64,000 bases of DNA from Hysterangium stoloniferum (GCA_015178975.1 WHVD01000254.1:25353-89352), one strand, 5' to 3'. Positions 11,050 to 22,750 are shown, numbered from the stretch's first letter. The notes: a model not told the origin generated them from the letters alone. Numbers and translations: made by a program.

Positions 11050-11117
11050 CATTTTTCCCGTCTTCCTTCCGTGCCTCTCCCGTCCTCTCCCCTTCCCCCC
11101 CGCCCTTGTCCTTTCTA
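11050..11117 (+). promoter_or_regulatory. Pyrimidine-rich tract before the membrane protein gene
   Basis: The sequence is almost pure C and T (CCCGTCTTCCTTCCGTGCC and onward), ending about 46 bp before the ATG at 11163. Such CT tracts are common core promoter features in basidiomycetes; no clear TATA box is seen here. Confidence 0.5.
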
Positions 11118-11162
11118 TAACCTACTTTGTGTGTTCACGACTGTTATTGCCATACTAGCACG

Positions 11163-12064
11163 ATGCCGATGTCCGCACGCCAATATTTCTGCTGTTGTAT
11201 CCCGGTGCGGATCGCTGTGTTTGTGACGTCCCTGCTTGCGTTGCTCTTCTCCGGCGCGGTCGCTGGCATTTCGTTTTTCCTGCTTGCGGGTGAGTGTCAC
11301 GTTTTATTCTCGCCATGCACAACGTATAATGTGGGCGGGTGCTGACGCTTGTGCGTGTGTGACTTGTAGATACCAAGGACGGCGATACTGCGGTGTCCCA
11401 TCTGAGCAAGGAGCAGAAGATCGCGTTGGGTGTCGTGGGCGGTGTCTACACCGTGATCGCCCTCGCATCCCTGTTCGGGTACGTGAAAAAATGACGATGG
11501 TGAACGTATCAACTCACGGAATGGTGCCCCGCTGTGCAGGTTCATCGGCGCCATCATCCGCAAACGCGGCTTTGTGCGCCTCTACTCGACCATGACGTTC
11601 GTCATCTTCTTCGTCCAGTGCGCCGCGAGCGGCTACCTCATCTACTCGCTCTTCCGCAACACCGACTGCACCATAAAACTGCCGGACGGCACGAGCAAAG
11701 AGTGCACGCAGCTGAGCACCGGCGCGAAAGTCGGCGTCGTGTGCGTCTTGATGGTCCACATCATCGTGCAAGCCTGTAAGCAATTCCATGAGCCTTTAAG
11801 ATCGACCGTGTGTTCTGATGTTGACGTGCGGCGGCTGTTATCCTCGCAGACATCGTCTCTGTCATCCGGCGCTATGTTACACAGCTGGAGGACGAGCAGA
11901 CCTACCGCGGCACATCGGGCTACGCAGATGCCGCGTTCAGACTGAACCCGACCTCCAGCAACCAAAAGTATCAGCCCGTGGACCAAGCCCAGGGCCAGGG
12001 TCTGCTACACCCACAGGGCACATATGCCTATGCCGATCCGCACCATTCCTTTGGCCATGCATGA
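11163..12064 (+). CDS. Four-helix membrane protein, unknown function
   Basis: Four exons (11163-11289, 11370-11478, 11540-11775, 11850-12064), with GT...AG introns of 80, 61 and 74 bp, give a 228-residue frame. The N-terminus has a Cys cluster (QYFCCCIP) followed by four hydrophobic segments at about 16-41, 56-78, 87-106 and 134-151. A short hydrophilic loop with two cysteines (NTDCTIKL...KECTQL) lies between helices 3 and 4. The C-terminal tail (about 160-228) is polar with Q, G and Y. The Cys cluster could be palmitoylated. This layout resembles small tetraspan or MARVEL-like fungal proteins, but I recognise no named family. Part of its last exon was copied to 14374-14452 along with the neighbouring OYE gene. 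Confidence 0.8.
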
Positions 12065-12295
12065 GAATATAGCGTACGAGTTGGAATGAGGGTTTGCGCA
12101 TGTCACACGTTATACCACTGTATCTCTTATTTATCGCCAGCGAGAATGCTATTACGGACTTTTTAAAGGCGTCAGCCTCCCTTGTACTCTAAATATCATT
12201 ATCATAAAGTCAACATCACCCACTAGAGCAATAAGGGTTATCTAATAAACATCTAATAATGAATAATAATGAAGGTCATTAGGTATGCTCTAGCG

Positions 12296-13637
12296 CTACA
12301 ACCGTGCCTCTTCCTCTCCAGCTTCCGACTGCTTGGCTTGCACCTCCTCCTCAGCGGGAGAATAATCAATGTACCCCACTGGCGACTTTTTCGCAAAAAA
12401 CGTGTCATAATTATACGGCGTGAGTGGTATATTCTTCTGCAGTCGGACAGGGAGGTCAGGCTGTTGCAACGAAACCGGGTCAGAAAATGCTCTGAAGCGA
12501 ATGCAGGACGCGCAGCGCTCACGTTTGAGATGAAGTACCGCCCAAATACCACAACGTCGCCCTTCTTTGCAACCATCTCCGCATTCTCCGGCGCGTGTCC
12601 ATTCGCGGATAAGAATGGGCGCGGGGCCCAGAGGACACGGAAGAGATCGTTCGAGCCAGTGTCCTGGGCGTTCCGGTCGAAGTCCGGCTCTGTGAGATGG
12701 ATATACGCAAAATCGGGGTACGCATCGCGAATCGCCGTGATGAAATGCGTGAACTGCGGGATCGGGTCCGCCATGCGCATGTCTGTTAGGGCAGAACCAT
12801 GAGTACAATACCCTCCAAAAACGCCGCCTTTTTTTTTGACTTGGAAGAGAGGGACATACCCTGAAACGAACTCCACGGGCTCAGCCGGATGCCGACGCGG
12901 TCCTGGCCGACAGCGGCGACGACGGCCTGCAGGACCTCGAGGCCAAAGCGGCTCCGGTTCGCGATGCTCCCGCCGTACGCGTCCGTCCGCGCGTTCACGA
13001 CGTCCTGCAGGAACTGGTCGACGAGGTACCCGTTCGCGCCGTGCACCTCGACGCCGTCGAAGCCCGCCGCGATCGCGTTCCGCGCCGCGGTCGCGTAGGC
13101 GTGCACGTACTCGGTGATCTCGGGCACGGTGAGCGCGCGGGGCACCTCCGCGTGGCCGGTGAGCTGCTTGGGCGAGGACGAGACGTACGGGAGGTCGCTG
13201 TCCCTCTTGAGGACTTGTGGGTCTGCGGCGCGGCCGAGCGCCCATAGCTGCGCGTAGATGAAGGAGCCTTTGGCGTGCACGGCGTCGGTGACCTGTCGTG
13301 CGGTGTGTCAGTCACTATCCATCATTTCGCACGGGACTTTGATGAGACGGCGGGTGCGGGATTGATGACTCACGCGTTTCCATGCGTCGACTTGGGCGGC
13401 ATTGTACAAGCCGGGCACGTTATCATATCCGCCGGCTTTCTCTGAGATGATGGTGGCTTCTGTGATGAGCAGCGTCCCCGGGGTGCTCGCTCGCTGGGTG
13501 TAGTACTCGACCGCCATGTCATTGTGGACATGGTTATCGTCCGCTCGGTATCTTGTCAAGGGGGCCATGGCCACACGGTGTAGTAGCTGGGATCGACCGA
13601 CTTTGATCGGCGAGAATAGAGGGCTGGTTGATGACAT
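12296..13637 (-). CDS. Old yellow enzyme (NADH:flavin oxidoreductase), paralogue A
   Basis: Exons 13637-13374, 13292-12860, 12782-12523 and 12460-12296 give 373 residues; introns are 81, 77 and 62 bp. The fold is an FMN-binding TIM barrel that uses NAD(P)H to reduce alkenes conjugated to carbonyl or nitro groups. Visible marks are [10 protein letters not shown] (23-32), the [10 protein letters not shown] strand, [10 protein letters not shown] (169-178) with substrate-binding His172 and Asn175 and proton-donor-type Tyr177, and the FMN phosphate signature GRYFISN-PDLP (313 onward). The tail QAKQSEAGEEEARL is acidic. The start matches three paralogues (14633, 18527, 50760). All exons are open, so it looks functional. 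Confidence 0.92.
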
Positions 13638-13696
13638 GGTAGAAGTGCGTATGGTATAGAGGAGTTGATTGCTGAGAGACGAGGCTTTGTTAGAGG

Positions 13697-13704
13697 CTTT
13701 ATAT
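13697..13704 (-). promoter_or_regulatory. TATA box of OYE paralogue A
   Basis: ATATAAAG lies about 60 bp upstream of the ATG on the minus strand. The same element, with the surrounding block (TTGTTAGAGGCTTTATAT on the plus strand), recurs upstream of all four OYE genes. Confidence 0.65.
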
Positions 13705-14373
13705 GGTCGTCGAGGGACTCTGACGAGTTAAGAAGCCTGTACTGGGAATCAACTTAGTTTGTCTTCCCACAGATGACAACATACCCATTGCCTTGTGGCT
13801 TGCCTGTGAGCTAACTTGCTAATCCGTGAGCGATAATAGCTGCATCTAGCCGCCACTGTCAATGAGTTGAGCTATCTTTAAACGACAGTCGTAAAAAAGG
13901 CAAGGTCGGCACCTGCTGTAGTTGCATGCGAAACGCATTCCTGAGCTCGAAAACAGCCTTATGTATGACATGCTTGATATCTGTGCAGACCATCGTGTGA
14001 GTGTCTATGTCCGGGAAACGTTGACCGTACATAAGTGACCAATGTCACGCTATTGCTGGACCCACACTTTGATCACGTCGTACCGGTGTCATATCAAGCG
14101 CAAACGCGCCAGCTACTTTTATTTATTATAAATAAGTTGATAAACTCTCAGACAGATGATATTATAAGCAGTCTAGAGCATTATGAAAATTAGAAGGAAA
14201 ACCTCCTGGCAATGTCGAGAACTGCCATCAGTATGAAAAACCATCCCCCAAGCATTAAAAGGATGTATCTAATCAATATAGCAAAGAAATGATTTGCAGG
14301 AGAATGAGGAATTATTTGCTAAATTACTGTTGGCGCTGCAGATGATAATGGTTTGTGGCGACTGAGACAGAGG
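13705..14373. other. OYE A upstream region and unassigned spacer
   Basis: Up to about 13885 the sequence matches the upstream region of OYE B (CACAGATGACAACATAC and onward), so the promoter was duplicated too. From about 13890 to 14373 I see no gene. Confidence 0.6.
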
Positions 14374-14452
14374 GTGGACCGAGCCCAGGGCCAGGGTCTG
14401 CTACACCCACAGGGCACATATGCCTATGCCGATCCGCACCATTCCTTTGGCC
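14374..14452 (+). pseudogene. Relic of the membrane protein gene's last exon
   Basis: GTGGACCGAGCCCAGGGCCA and the following 60 bases repeat the end of the 11850-12064 exon almost exactly, then continue into the same 3' flank (GCGAGAATGCTATTACGGAC) that follows the original gene. It marks the left edge of the tandem duplication that produced OYE B. No upstream exons accompany it. Confidence 0.85.
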
Positions 14453-14632
14453 GTACGAGTTTGGAATGAGAGTTTGCGCATGTTTATCGTCGGCGAGAAT
14501 GCTATTACGGACTTTTTAAAGGCGTCAGCCTCCCTTGTACTCTAAATATCATTATCATAAAGTCAACATCACATACTATAACAATCTAATAAACATCTAA
14601 TAATAATGAAGGTCATTAGGTACGCTCTAACG

Positions 14633-15965
14633 CTACAACCGTGCCTCTTCCTCTCCAACTTCCGACTGCTCGGCTTGCACCTTCTCCTCGGCGAAAGGAT
14701 AATCAATGTACCCCACTGGCGACTTTCTCAAATAAAACGTGTCATAATTATACGGCGTTAGTGGTATATTCTTTTGCAGTCGAACAGGGAGGTCAGGCTG
14801 TTCCAAGGAAACCGGTCAGAACAGGCTCCGACAAATGCGAAACGCGCAGCCGCTCACGTTTGAGATAAAGTACCGCCCAAACGTCACAATATCGCCCTTG
14901 CTTGCGCCTCTCGCCGCGTTCGCTGGCGTGTATCCGTTCGCGGACAGGAACGGGCGCGGGGCCCATATGGCGCGGAATGCGTCGTTCGAGCCAGTGTCGT
15001 CCGGGTTCCGGTCGAGGTCCGGCTCTATGAGGTGGATATAGGCAAAGTCAGGGTACGCATCACGAATCGCCGTGATAAAGTGCGTGAACTGCGAAACTGG
15101 ATCCGCCATACGCATGTCTGTGACGCAGAGCCACAAATAAGCACAATACCACCCAAAAACGCCGCCTCTTTTTGGTGGCGAGAGAGGGACGTACCCTGGA
15201 AGAGGCTCCACGGGCTGAGCCGGATGCCGACGCGGTCCTGGCCGACGGCGGCGACGACGGCGCGCAGGACCTCGAGGCCAAAGCGGCTCCGGTTCGCGAT
15301 GCTCCCGCCGTACGCGTCCGTCCGCGCGTTCACGACGTCCTGCAGGAACTGGTCGACGAGGTACCCGTTCGCGCCGTGCACCTCGACGCCGTCGAAGCCC
15401 GCCGCGATCGCGTTCCGCGCCGCGGCCGCGTAGGCGTGCACGTACTCCGCGATCTCGGGCACGGTGAGCGCGCGCGGCACCTCCGCGTGGCCGGTGAGCT
15501 GCTTGGGCGAGGACGAGACGTACGGGAGGTCGTTGTCCCTCTTGAGGACGTGTGCGTGTGCGGCGCGGCCGAGCGCCCACAGCTGTGCGTAGATGAAGGA
15601 GCCTTTGGCGTGCACGGCGTCGGTGACCTGTCGTGCGGTGGCGTGTCAGTCGCGATCGGTAATTTTGCGTGGGATTTTGATGAGGTGGCGGGATTACTCA
15701 CGCGTTTCCATGCGTCGACTTGGGCTGCATTGTACAAGCCGGGCACGTTGTCGTATCCACCGGCTTTCTCTGAGACAAAGGTGGCTTCTGTGATGAGCAG
15801 CGTGCCCGGGGTGCTCGCTCGCTGGGCGTAGTACTCGACGGCTAGGTCATTGTGGACATGGTTATCGTCCGCTCTGTATCTTGTCAAAGGGGCCATGGCT
15901 ACGCGGTGTAGTAGCTGAGATCGACCGACTTTGATCGGGGAGAATAGAGAGCTGGATGATGACAT
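14633..15965 (-). CDS. Old yellow enzyme, paralogue B
   Basis: Exons 15965-15702, 15627-15195, 15117-14858 and 14797-14633 (introns 74, 77 and 60 bp) encode 373 residues, with exon phases identical to paralogue A. It keeps [10 protein letters not shown], the catalytic [11 protein letters not shown] stretch and GRYFISN at the FMN site. It arose by tandem duplication of a unit running from the last exon of the membrane protein gene through OYE A and its promoter. Differences from A cluster in exon 3 (for example NAARGASKGDIVTFG), a region that shapes the barrel rim, so substrate preference may differ. All frames are open. Confidence 0.92.
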
Positions 15966-16024
15966 GGTAGAAATGTATATGGTATACAGGAGTTGCTTGC
16001 TGAGAGACGAGCTTTGTTAGAGGC

Positions 16025-16032
16025 TTTATATA
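16025..16032 (-). promoter_or_regulatory. TATA box of OYE paralogue B
   Basis: TATATAAA on the minus strand about 60 bp before the ATG at 15965. It lies within the upstream block shared by the OYE genes, which also contains a TTATCGATCA string further upstream. Confidence 0.65.
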
Positions 16033-16702
16033 GTCGTGCGAGGCATTCCGCTTCGGAAACTCTGCTGCTGACAAGTGAAGAAGCCTGTACTGGTAATCAG
16101 CTTAGTCTGTCTTCCCACAGATGACAACATACGCATCGCCTTGTGGCTTGCCTGTAAGCTAGCTTGCTAAGCCGTGATCGATAATAGCTCGCATCTAACC
16201 GCCACCGTCAGTGCGTGCGTTGAGCTATCTTTTAAACCATAGTCGTAGTCGACAGGTCGGGACTCGTGTGAGATTCTATTTCCGGGAAACGTTGACCTTG
16301 CATATGTGACATTTGTCACACTCACGCTATTGCTGGACCCACATGAAGAAATATTGCTGCATGAAATTTTCAAAAAACATCCGGGGAAACTCCGATGAAA
16401 CATGGCATGCTTTCGTCTAAAATAAACGTGATTTGAGGTGTTCTTAATACATCGTGAATTTGGTATTCAGCTGTAGGGTGCGAGATCGGCCACGAAGCGG
16501 AGTTTCAAGGTTGTAGGTCCCCGTATGCAATTCTGATGGCCATCACATGGTAGTCTCCCACGATCATCATTTCGATCCTCCATCGTCGTCGACCATTATT
16601 CCACAATCGTTAAAAAGGTGTGGATCATGCTTCCTCCCTCAAATTCAGCCGCAGTACCACTACCACCACTACCACAATTTCCTCTCCCAAAACACAATAA
16701 CA
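16033..16702. other. Divergent intergenic region between OYE B and Clp1-like B
   Basis: OYE B reads left and the Clp1-like gene reads right, so both promoters lie here. The OYE-side half is an inverted match to the region upstream of OYE C (about 18240-18500). The Clp1 side has CA-rich leader sequence just before the ATG at 16703. No further gene is seen. Confidence 0.6.
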
Positions 16703-17824
16703 ATGGTTCTCAATTCAACCCAATCAAACTCCCCTGCCCGTTCCGGTAAAAACAACAAGGAAAACGTTATCGTCAAGCCTTCTTCTCGCACCAACCACAA
16801 CGAACATGCCCGTCGCTTGCGCACACGTCCTATTAACGCGCCCTCTGCTGCTGCCCTGGCCCGCGAGGCTGCCCGCGATCCCCGTCGTCGTGCACAGTCG
16901 CCCCAGACTGCTGCACCGGCCCCGAGTATCAGGATTTCGCACCAAGACAAAGATGTTGATATGAATGATCTGCCAACTGCCTCCCACGCCTCCCAACGCA
17001 GTGTTCAACTTCCGAGATATTTGGGACGCCCGAGCTTCAAGGAGATTTCGCCCGCTGCACTCGAGGCTGTTGACCCCGAGCTTAAGGGCGTCGCTTTGGA
17101 ATATATTCATCGCAACCTTCACTTGGTCGGACAACAGTACGTTTACGTATCGTGTGGCAATAGAGCTCTCCACTCATGTACCGTTTTTTCCCCTAGAATG
17201 CTTGCAGTAGCTACCAGCACTACCACCAGTCCGCCAAAAGACCGTCTCCCCCGCGAATTAGAAGTCCTCGTCAGCGATTTCTCCGCAAGTCCCCCGACGC
17301 ACCTCTTCGCCGTCTACTCCAAGACAGCCTCACGCGTCGCCATCCACCCCGCGCACTCACTCGTCCTCGCCGCGCACTGTGCCAACCTCTCCCCACTCCC
17401 ACCCTCCCCGTCCGGATACACGTACCCATGCACTGCCTCCTCGCCAGCCGCAGCCCACCCCAACCCAATTCTGCCCGTCGTGCCGCTCTGCATCCCCCAC
17501 CCGGCCTCATTCCCCGTGCTCATGCACTACCTCTACACAAAGCGCGCCGACCACCTCTTCGCGGCGCTCCTCCCCGCAGGCGCCGGTGTCGCCATGCAGG
17601 GCCTCCCGCAGCTCGCACAGCACTTCGCCACGACGGTCACGGTGCAGGCGCTCCTCGCGCACGCTGCGCGCGTGCATGGCTTGTGGAGCAACGTCGCCGC
17701 GCTGGGCGTGTTTGACGATGGCTTGTCGCGGAGCGTCGAGATGGTGTGGGAGGTGCTTGTGGAGGCGTTGGCGATTAGCACGGGGGCGCAGTGGCAGGCG
17801 GAGAAAGTCCAGGCGCAGTTGTGA
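16703..17824 (+). CDS. Clp1-like (clampless) protein, paralogue B
   Basis: Exons 16703-17136 and 17197-17824 with a 60-bp GTACGT...CTAG intron encode 353 residues. The intron is a multiple of three without stops, so an unspliced frame also reads through; splicing is supported by paralogue A, whose intron sits at the same codon. Core motifs are LPRELEVLVSDFSA, THLFAVYSKTAS, PVVPLCIPHPASFP, LMHYLYTKRADHLFAALLP and VHGLWSNVAALGVFDD. The variable serine/alanine/proline stretch between THLFAVYS and PVVPLC is longer than in A. Its family role is in clamp and dikaryon development. I chose the ATG that opens MVLNSTQSNSP, shared with A, over an upstream in-frame ATG at 16547. Confidence 0.77.
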   Translation: MVLNSTQSNSPARSGKNNKENVIVKPSSRTNHNEHARRLRTRPINAPSAAALAREAARDPRRRAQSPQTAAPAPSIRISHQDKDVDMNDLPTASHASQRSVQLPRYLGRPSFKEISPAALEAVDPELKGVALEYIHRNLHLVGQQYVYVSCGNRALHSCTVFSPRMLAVATSTTTSPPKDRLPRELEVLVSDFSASPPTHLFAVYSKTASRVAIHPAHSLVLAAHCANLSPLPPSPSGYTYPCTASSPAAAHPNPILPVVPLCIPHPASFPVLMHYLYTKRADHLFAALLPAGAGVAMQGLPQLAQHFATTVTVQALLAHAARVHGLWSNVAALGVFDDGLSRSVEMVWEVLVEALAISTGAQWQAEKVQAQL

Positions 17825-18459
17825 GTCTTAGTTGGGCGCACGTTATTGTATGCTTTTCATGTAATTCTTATCATTATTGTCAATTTCATCCATGTTTTTA
17901 TGCGAATTTTATGGATTTTCTGCCGCAATGCCGTGTGCGTCTAACGTCATCCTGTAATCAGCCAGAAAGTGATGACGCATATATGATGACCTAAGGAAAA
18001 TGCCTCATCGCCGATTCATCGGACACTCGATGTCTTGTTCTTTTGTTCGAGTGTGCTTTTAGGTATCACATCTCTGGAGGGGAGCGCAACACAAATTGCA
18101 AAAATAAACACCTTCTCACCTCCAAATCGTTATATGCGTGCCGTTGGTAAATGTTTCCGTGACATACTGTGACTCAAGATCAACGTTTTTGCCGTAATAG
18201 TCATACAACAGTCAGCAATTTTGTCAACATACTCTCGACTATGAATCATCGAGTTTAAAGATAGTCGCTGATCATGGCGGTTAGATGCGGGCTATTATCG
18301 ATCAGGGCATATGGATTAGCAAGCTGGCTTACAGGCAAGCCAGATGGCAATGAGTATCGATGAAGTACGTTGTCATCTATGCGAAGACAGACGACGCTGA
18401 TTACCAGTACATGTTACTTGTCAGCACCAAAGTTTCTCAAGCGGGATGCCTTGCAAGAC
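17825..18459. other. Clp1 3' flank and OYE C promoter
   Basis: No gene seen. The right half (from about 18240) is the OYE-type upstream block in plus orientation. The whole stretch is repeated at about 50033-50681 as part of the segmental duplication. Confidence 0.6.
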
Positions 18460-18467
18460 TATATAAA
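18460..18467 (+). promoter_or_regulatory. TATA box of OYE paralogue C
   Basis: TATATAAA lies 67 bp upstream of the ATG at 18527 and is conserved upstream of the other three OYE genes. Confidence 0.65.
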
Positions 18468-18526
18468 GTCATCGACGAAAACTCGTCTCTCTACAATCAA
18501 CTCCTCTACCATACAACCCCTCTGCA

Positions 18527-19908
18527 ATGTCATCAACCAGCTCTCTATTCTCCCCGATCAAAGTCGGTCGATCCCAGCTACTACACCGTGTAGCCATGGC
18601 CCCCTTGACAAGATACAGAGCAGACGATGACCATGTCCACAATGACCTAGCGGTCGAGCACTACGCCCAGCGAGGGAGCACCCCGGGGACGCTGCTCATC
18701 ACAGAAGCCACCGTCATCTCAAAGAAAGCCGGCGGATATGATAACGTGCCCGGCTTGTATAATACCGCCCAAGTCGACGCATGGAAACGCGTGAGTAATC
18801 AATCCCACACCCGCCATCTCATCAAAGTCCCGTGCGAAATGATGGATAGTGACTGACACACCGCACGACAGGTCACCGACGCCGTGCACGCCAACGGCTC
18901 GTTCATCTACGCGCAGCTGTGGGCGCTCGGCCGCGCCGCAGACACACAGGTCCTCAAAAGGGACAATGACCTGCCATATGTCTCGTCCTCCCCAAAACCA
19001 CTGACAGGCCGCGCCGAGGTGCCCCGCGCACTGACCGTGCCCGAGATCAGGGAATACGTGCGCGCCTTCGCGACTGCGGCGGAGAACGCGATCGCAGCGG
19101 GCTTCGACGGCGTCGAGGTGCACGGCGCGAACGGGTACCTTGTCGATCAGTTCCTGCAGGACGTCGTGAACGCGCGGACGGACGCGTACGGCGGGAGTGT
19201 CGAGAACCGGAGCCGCTTTGGCCTCGAGGTCCTGCAGGCCGTCGTCGCCGCTGTCGGCCAGGATCGTGTCGGCATTAGGTTGAGCCCATGGAATCTCTAT
19301 CAGGGTATGTCCCTCTCTAAGTCAAAAAAGGCGGCGTTTTTGGATGGTATTGTATTCATGGTTCTGCCTAACAGACATGCGTATGGCGGACCCGATCCCG
19401 CAATTCACGCATTTCATCACGGCGATACGCGATGCGTACCCCGATTTTGCGTATATCCACCTCACAGAGCCGGACCTCGACCGGAACCCCGCCGACACTG
19501 CCTCGAACGATCCCTTCCGTGCCATATGGGCCCCGCGCCCGTTCTTGTCCGCGAACGGATACACGCCGGAGAATGCGGAGATGGCTGCAAAGAAGGGCGA
19601 CATTGTGGCATTTGGGCGGTACTTCATTTCAAACGTGAGCGTTCGGCGTTCTGCTTTCGCTTCAGATATATTCTAACTCGATGTCCTTGCAATAGCCTGA
19701 CCTCCCTGTCCGACTGCAGAAGAATCTACCACTCACGCCGTATAATTATGCCACGTTTTATTTGAAAAAGTCGCCGGTGGGGTACATTGATTATCCTTTC
19801 GCTGAGGAGGAGGTGCAAGCCAAGCAGTCGAATTTTGTGCAAGCCAAGCAGTCGAAGTTTGTGCAAGCCGAGCATTCGGAATCTGTGCTTGAACAAGCAC
19901 GGTTGTAG
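18527..19908 (+). CDS. Old yellow enzyme, paralogue C
   Basis: Exons 18527-18790, 18872-19304, 19375-19634 and 19696-19908 (introns 81, 70 and 61 bp) encode 389 residues. Barrel and FMN motifs are as in A and [22 protein letters not shown] and [15 protein letters not shown]. The C-terminus carries an eight-residue repeat ([24 protein letters not shown]), one unit more than paralogue D, which explains the length difference. It lies downstream of the Clp1-like gene on the same strand and is followed by FunK1 in tail-to-tail orientation. Its partner from the segmental duplication is at 50760-52114. Confidence 0.92.
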
Positions 19909-20465
19909 CGTTACAGCATACCTAATTGACCCATATAGAAAGACTACTTTTATTATTAGATGTTTTTTAATGTGTACATTACTTACTCTAGTTCATGATG
20001 TTTGACTTAATAATGACGTGATATTTTCATCTACAGTACAAGCCAGAATGAAACCTCAATGTAACCCTGGCCATCTTATCACAGGGACACATTCTCCTTT
20101 TGCTCCATCCAATCGTCTCTGATGTCGGCCCAGCCGCCCCTCTGTTCCCCTACATTACGGCACAGTCCCAATCATCCTTGTTCCCCCGCCTCGGCATCAA
20201 ATGTCCGCCGAAGGTATATCAACTCTCGATGAACATAGTTACAAGAGTATCTTCGATTTTTTGTATCTTAAGAAGCGCTACTGCTCAACGGAGAAACCTA
20301 GTCCTGTCGGCATCGACTCAGTGAGGTCAATCAACGACCTTACACTCAAAGTCCACAATAGCATTCTCGCCCTTGACGGCGATGAATAGGAGATACAGTG
20401 GTCTATACAAAAGTGTGAAATTACAAAGCCCACTTTCAGTTTCTGAGTTGGGGTACTACGCGGTA
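19909..20465. other. Intergenic between OYE C and FunK1
   Basis: It is the shared 3' flank of two convergent genes. No frame resembles a protein. The sequence is repeated at 52115-52648 with small indels. Confidence 0.6.
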
Positions 20466-22750
20466 CTAGTGAAATGGGTCCTCAGAGCACTCAGTCTTCG
20501 GTACCATAGGCTGTGAGGGCGGAGGAGTAGATAGATCGCGCTGAACAGGACCACCATGCTCATGCCAGCCGCTCTTCTGTAAAGCCGTCGTTAATTCCGA
20601 TGCCATCCAGTCTGAACGACCCAAAGCGGTTACTCTCTTTAGGTACTTTCCCGCAAGGAGTGTAGAAAGAACGGCGTCATCATCCGCTAGCCCACTGAGG
20701 TGCAGAGACTTGGCGCCTGATGACCCTTGGTTCTCAAACAGTTCTTTATATTGAGCAATTTCTGTTGCTTTCGGCGCCTCTTCGTATCGTACCGCAAAGG
20801 TTTTCGCCAATGTTTTGATTAACTCCCTCAACGAGACATTGAATAAACGAGAAACTTGGAAGGGGTTAGAGGCTTGCACTTCCACTATCTTCCTATCTCC
20901 TCCTTTCGCAGCTCCTTGAGGATCCAGATAATGGTCGTCGAACGCTGCATGGAGCATTTTGGTGAGCGCACCCTGAACAAAGCTATGCTCGGTACATCTC
21001 AAGGCAATCCAGACAATGACGTAGAAAAAGGACTCCAAGTCGTCGGCCCGATCAGGGATCACTGGTAGCTCCCCGTCGGTGGGGATCACCAGCAAACGAG
21101 CAGCCATGAATTGCCAAGTACCCTGTCCATGACAGAAACAGATCACAAAACGCCAAACAAAATTCAGAAGAATTCCCAATAGGATTCGGAGGTACTCACA
21201 GTCCTTTCAATGTGTCCTTGTCCTTGACGTATATGTTGAAGCTTTTTGCAAAGGTCCCAGTCAATTAACAATCCGCCGCCGGTCTGAGTGATAAGAATAT
21301 TGCCTGAGCTAATATCTCTGTGAAGAATTTCAGCCTTGTCATAAGCGTCCCCGTGGGCTGTCGAAGGGGAATCAGCGGCAATTCCATTAAGAGACCGATA
21401 TACGTACCTATAATGGCGTCTCTCACTGCAGTCACCATCTCTTTTGTATTCCTAAAATCAGTTAGAGACCTTCCAATTTCGTTCAGAACGAGTCGATAGT
21501 GCTGCAATCGCCTCAATGGCGAAGAAAAGCGTCTCCCCATTGACGTATCCTGCGTCTTGGTGACCTGATCTAACACATCACTTCCCTCCTTGCACGTGCA
21601 GATATTCCTGACACGATGTTTCTTCAGCTCCTCATATATCGTGTGTTCGGGGCTCTGACTAGGTGAAACGACCCTCCATGTGTCCTTGAGAAGCACCAAC
21701 TTCCCAGTTTCGACGCAGTAGGCCGTGAAAACACGAGTCGAGCGGCCGAGCGGAGATCCTACGGCCATGTACGTGGGACAATAAAATAGGTAAGTGTCGC
21801 CTTTTCGATCAAGTTTAACCTGGAAGAGTCGGTCACCGTCCTCGAGACCAAGGGACCTTTTGGCCGTTATTGCGACAGGGTGGTTGTGTGGAAACTCTGT
21901 GGCTGTAGTATCGACACCACGTGCAGCAGGGCTGGCATGATTAAACCGCCAGAAGAACTCGACATAGAAGGGATTTGAGAAAGGGACTTTTTCCGTTACG
22001 ACAACGCCACTGCGGTCCCAGCGCGTGAATCTCGCATACTTGGGAAAAACAAGGACAAGGAAGACATGTGTCCGGAATTGTGCAGCTTGGTGTGCCGTCG
22101 CATATAATGTAATCTGACCCAGTGTATCACGCGCAGTCTTGGAGGAACTATGCTCGAAGGGACCATTGTCATTGAACGCGTCATCCTCCTTGTCTAATTT
22201 AAATTCAACAACCATTTCTGTCTGTGTCATATCCGATAGGCCCGATCGCTTGGAATTGCGAGAATATATTTGTATGTCTGGCTTGACTTGTTTTCCTCCA
22301 AAGTCCACGGCAGGTGTGGTGTGAGCGTCCACGAGTTCAAGGTTAGGACAAAATTTTGCAAGAAGATTAATCTATATCCTAAATTAATTCCAATGAATCT
22401 AAAGGCACCACAAAATAACGTACCCAGGGCTTGTACATGGCATACTCGTTCTTGGATTGACTGAAAGCTTTGAGTGTGTCGGCGGTAAACTCCGGACAGG
22501 GGTTGCGAGTTTTGGGGAGATATTGACTCAAGAAGTCCTCTGCTCTGACGGGACCGACTACTCGCCCAGATATTTCCTTGGACATCGCGGTGATCCTGTC
22601 ATCTCTCCCTATGTGCATGGAAGTATACACCTGTGATCTTGATTCCTTCTTTAGAATGGGAGTGGCACCCAACTTCGTAGGATCCGCGGTAGGACCAGAC
22701 GGTGGTGTTTTCGGGGGGAAATCATGGGGCGATGTAGTGTTCTTCGGCAT
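20466..22750 (-). CDS. FunK1 protein kinase, copy 1
   Basis: Exons 22750-22424, 22371-21408, 21357-21200 and 21122-20466 (introns 52, 50 and 77 bp) encode 701 residues. FunK1 kinases are an agaricomycete expansion with a long N-terminal region of unknown role. Kinase marks are TYCVE/KDTW in the N-lobe area, the catalytic loop LHRDISSGN (Asp445, Asn450), the metal-binding DWD (463-465, in place of DFG), ERTGTWQFMA after the activation segment and RADDLESFFYV. The N-terminal half contains the family-typical DIQIY and RWDRSGVVVTE strands. The P+3 segment is complete only because of an AAAAA run near 21245 that is one base shorter in the other two copies. Substrates are unknown. The frame looks intact. 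Confidence 0.88.

Noticed and set aside
12836-13117. Arg-rich frames antisense to OYE genes (also 15172-15831, 15330-15965)
   Set aside because: They are products of GC-rich codons in the OYE exons and repeat wherever the paralogues do.
16547-16702. N-terminal extension of Clp1-like B from the upstream ATG
   Set aside because: The extension is His/Pro-rich leader sequence absent from paralogue A, which starts at the equivalent of 16703.
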